In this document: positions 23,052 through 24,345 of the stretch, piece after piece | Numbering within the stretch: position 1 is the stretch's first letter | Layout of the letters: each line of letters opens with the position of its first letter | Source of the DNA: Bryobacteraceae bacterium | GTDB lineage: Bacteria > Acidobacteriota > Terriglobia > Bryobacterales > Bryobacteraceae | Reading direction: 5' to 3' | DNA length: 24,345 nucleotides | NCBI GenBank assembly: GCA_030039005.1 | Contig: JASHQT010000570.1 | Span: 1-24,345 of the forward strand | Program-made: the position numbers and the translations under genes | Notes under the pieces: model-generated | Told to the model about the DNA's origin: nothing | Seen by the model: the letters and a program-made list of their open reading frames with translations, nothing else | Database searches by the model: none

Positions 23052-23721
23052 GTGGGAAGATCTGCTACCGACAAGCAGTCTGACCAGCCCTTCCCGTGGC
23101 GATTTACTCGGCCAACTGGCCGCATCCACAAGCGGGGGCGCGGGCGGTGGAGCCGGTACAACTGGTTCACTCGGAAATATTGGGGCAGCGGGCGGCAGTT
23201 CCGAAGTGACTGACGAACTTTCGTCGCTGGCGGAACAAATTACCAATTTAACGTCGGCGCAGCAAGCAGCGACTAGTGCATTGCAAGACAACACGCAGGC
23301 GGTTACACAGAATACTTCCGCAAAGTCCGGCGGCAGCTCCACGGCAGGAACGGTGGAAGGCGCTGTGTCGAGTTTCTTGGGCGGCGGCCTGAGTAGCGTG
23401 TCGCCGCTGGTGGGGGGATTGCTGAGCCTGTTTGGGGGCGGCGGCGGACAGACGCTGGCGGTAGAGCCCCCCTATATGCTGCCTTCGCCGGTGGAATCCG
23501 AAGCGGGCGTGACGGCCAGCGCACCTGGTCAAGTGATGCCTGTCAGCTATGGGGGCACGGGCCAGCCGCGGGCGGCAGTCGGAAGTTCGACGCAGATCAC
23601 AGTACAGGTGAGTGCGATGGACAGCCAATCGTTCCTCGATCATAGCGACGATATCGCGATGGCCGTGAAACAGGCCATTCTGAACTCGAGTTCGTTGAAT
23701 GACGTGATCGCCGAACTATAA
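23038..23721 (+). CDS. Short tape measure protein
   Basis: 227 residues, far below the 500-2000 usual for siphophage tape measures. Gene place (directly after G-T) and the C-terminus (TQITVQVSAMDSQSFLDHSD then AMAVKQAILNSSSLNDVIAEL, a close match to known tape-measure ends) support the call. Residues 54-95 are a coiled-coil-like stretch (LSSLAEQITNLTSAQQAATS), residues 106-137 are hydrophobic Gly-rich (SSFLGGGLSSVSPLVGGLLS), and Gly/Ser linkers flank them. A ruler of this length implies a tail of about 34 nm at 0.15 nm per residue. It could instead be a shortened or remnant protein, but the frame is intact. Confidence 0.7.
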   Translation: MASNKWEDLLPTSSLTSPSRGDLLGQLAASTSGGAGGGAGTTGSLGNIGAAGGSSEVTDELSSLAEQITNLTSAQQAATSALQDNTQAVTQNTSAKSGGSSTAGTVEGAVSSFLGGGLSSVSPLVGGLLSLFGGGGGQTLAVEPPYMLPSPVESEAGVTASAPGQVMPVSYGGTGQPRAAVGSSTQITVQVSAMDSQSFLDHSDDIAMAVKQAILNSSSLNDVIAEL

Positions 23722-23723
23722 CG

Positions 23724-24083
23724 ATGAGTACTTTTCCGTTATTGAAGACCGGTGCGGTGATGCAGTATCCAGCGCAGCGGGGAGTCCAGTATTCGACCGT
23801 CGCTTTGCAATTTCTTGATGGATCGGAACAACGTTTCCGGAGTTACCCTGCGCCGATTCATCAATGGGCTATCCAACTTAGCTTATTGGACCAGGCGGAG
23901 CTTCAGACCCTAGAAGACTTCTTCGTCTCCCTGGATGGTCGCGAGCAGAACTTCTCTTTCACCGACCCGTGGGACGGCACGACTTACACAAGTTGCAGCC
24001 TGGCAAGTGACAGCATGGAAGCCGCGCTAGCCGGCGAATGGAGTGGCGAGACGGTGCTAATTGTGTTGGAGAACGGCAACTAA
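23724..24083 (+). CDS. Phage distal tail-type protein (paralogue of the next gene)
   Basis: 119 residues, two bases after the tape-measure stop. Phage structural protein with FPLLKTGAVMQYPAQRG at the start, then VALQFLDGSEQRFRSYPAPI, a helix DQAELQTLEDFFVS and FSFTDPWDGTTY. It is full length and soluble. Its position after the tape measure fits the distal tail (Dit/minor tail) group. The N-terminal phrase TGAVMQYP matches TGAVSQFP in the next gene, and FSFTDPW matches FTFLDPM, so the two are diverged tandem copies. Confidence 0.7.
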   Translation: MSTFPLLKTGAVMQYPAQRGVQYSTVALQFLDGSEQRFRSYPAPIHQWAIQLSLLDQAELQTLEDFFVSLDGREQNFSFTDPWDGTTYTSCSLASDSMEAALAGEWSGETVLIVLENGN

Positions 24084-24084
24084 C

Positions 24085-24345
24085 ATGCTTTACTATCCAC
24101 AGCTAACAACCGGGGCGGTCTCGCAGTTTCCGGTAACCCGGAGCGTGGATATGCGAACGGTTGCCAACCAGCTTCCGAGCGGTTTTACAATACGGATGAG
24201 CGATCCGGGGTGGCAGAAAGTCCAATGGCAGCTAGGATACACGGGACTGACCGACGGAGAACGCTCGGCGATCGAAAATCTCTTCGAAGCCTCGGAGGGC
24301 CAGCTCAATACCTTTACTTTTTTAGATCCCATGGCCAATTTGCTG
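24085..24345 (+). CDS. Second distal tail-type protein, 3' end outside window
   Basis: 87 codons are visible from ATG 24085, one base after the previous stop. MLYYPQLTTGAVSQFPVTRS, then RMSDPGWQKVQWQLGYTGLT, DGERSAIENLFEASEG and NTFTFLDPMANLL. It resembles the preceding gene in order and phrases, with divergence in the middle. Function is as for that gene. The window ends inside it, so its length and what follows are unknown. Confidence 0.7.
   Translation, partial: MLYYPQLTTGAVSQFPVTRSVDMRTVANQLPSGFTIRMSDPGWQKVQWQLGYTGLTDGERSAIENLFEASEGQLNTFTFLDPMANLL

Larger units (their letters stand above)
14925..24345 (+). mobile_element. Prophage-like head-tail module (siphophage type), right end outside window
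   Basis: Thirteen consecutive + strand genes in the canonical packaging, head, connector, tail order with overlaps or short gaps throughout. Terminase, portal, scaffold, coat, connectors, tail tube, frameshifted tail chaperone, tape measure and distal-tail genes are present. No integrase, attachment site, tRNA, repressor, replication or lysis gene is seen from the left edge of the module to the window end. Base composition looks similar to the chromosome by eye, so the element is either old or from a host-adapted phage. Confidence 0.85.

Noticed and set aside
22472..23170. 232-codon ORF on - under the chaperone and tape measure genes
   Set aside because: All genes of the module are on +; the product is Arg/Ser/Pro-rich and overlaps three supported genes.
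1..24345. tRNA, rRNA, CRISPR arrays and insertion sequences
   Set aside because: No cloverleaf with CCA-type end, no rRNA-like conserved stretch, no regularly spaced repeats and no transposase were found by reading.

Overview
The window looks like a piece of an Acidobacteria chromosome of the Solibacter/Bryobacter kind. Reasons: high G+C, a permease of the duplicated MacB/FtsX type common in that phylum (ADOP), a Uma2 nuclease, TPR proteins, and several starts that look leaderless. By eye the + strand is richer in G than C throughout, even under genes on the - strand, so the + strand is probably the leading strand across the window. No rRNA, tRNA, CRISPR array or insertion sequence was seen.

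Chromosomal part, 1 to about 14.9 kb. From the left: the N-terminal two thirds of an ADOP permease (-); a degenerate cytidylate-kinase-like domain fused to a PD-(D/E)XK-like domain (+); nagA (-), which overlaps it tail to tail; a 281-base gap holding DnaA-box-like 9-mers and what looks like a free-standing small RNA of about 180 nt (+) with its own promoter and terminator; ilvE (-); a degenerate repeat; a Uma2 nuclease (-); a bifunctional PBP1B-like peptidoglycan synthase (+); two coupled exported TPR proteins (+); a conserved hypothetical gene (-); glpK (+); and a fatty-acyl-CoA synthetase (+). The hypothetical gene and glpK diverge from one almost symmetric -10 element, and both appear leaderless.

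Phage-like part, about 14.9 kb to the right edge. After a strong intrinsic terminator comes a compact head-tail operon, all on +: a small terminase-like ORF, large terminase, portal, scaffold, P22-type coat protein, three head-tail connector/terminator-type genes, major tail protein, tail assembly chaperone G, a -1 frameshift signal making G-T, a very short tape measure protein, and two related distal-tail proteins, the second cut by the window end. The order is that of a siphophage-type particle. No integrase, repressor, replication or lysis gene is visible in the 9.4 kb seen, although such genes could lie to the right.

Most interesting points: (1) a textbook programmed -1 frameshift site (A AAA AAC, 7-nt spacer, stem-loop) between the tail chaperone ORFs; (2) a short-tail particle module with a tape measure of only 227 residues and no visible lysogeny genes, which fits either a prophage or a gene-transfer-agent-like or otherwise domesticated element; (3) the orphan small RNA with nearby DnaA-like boxes; (4) the symmetric leaderless divergent promoter at glpK.
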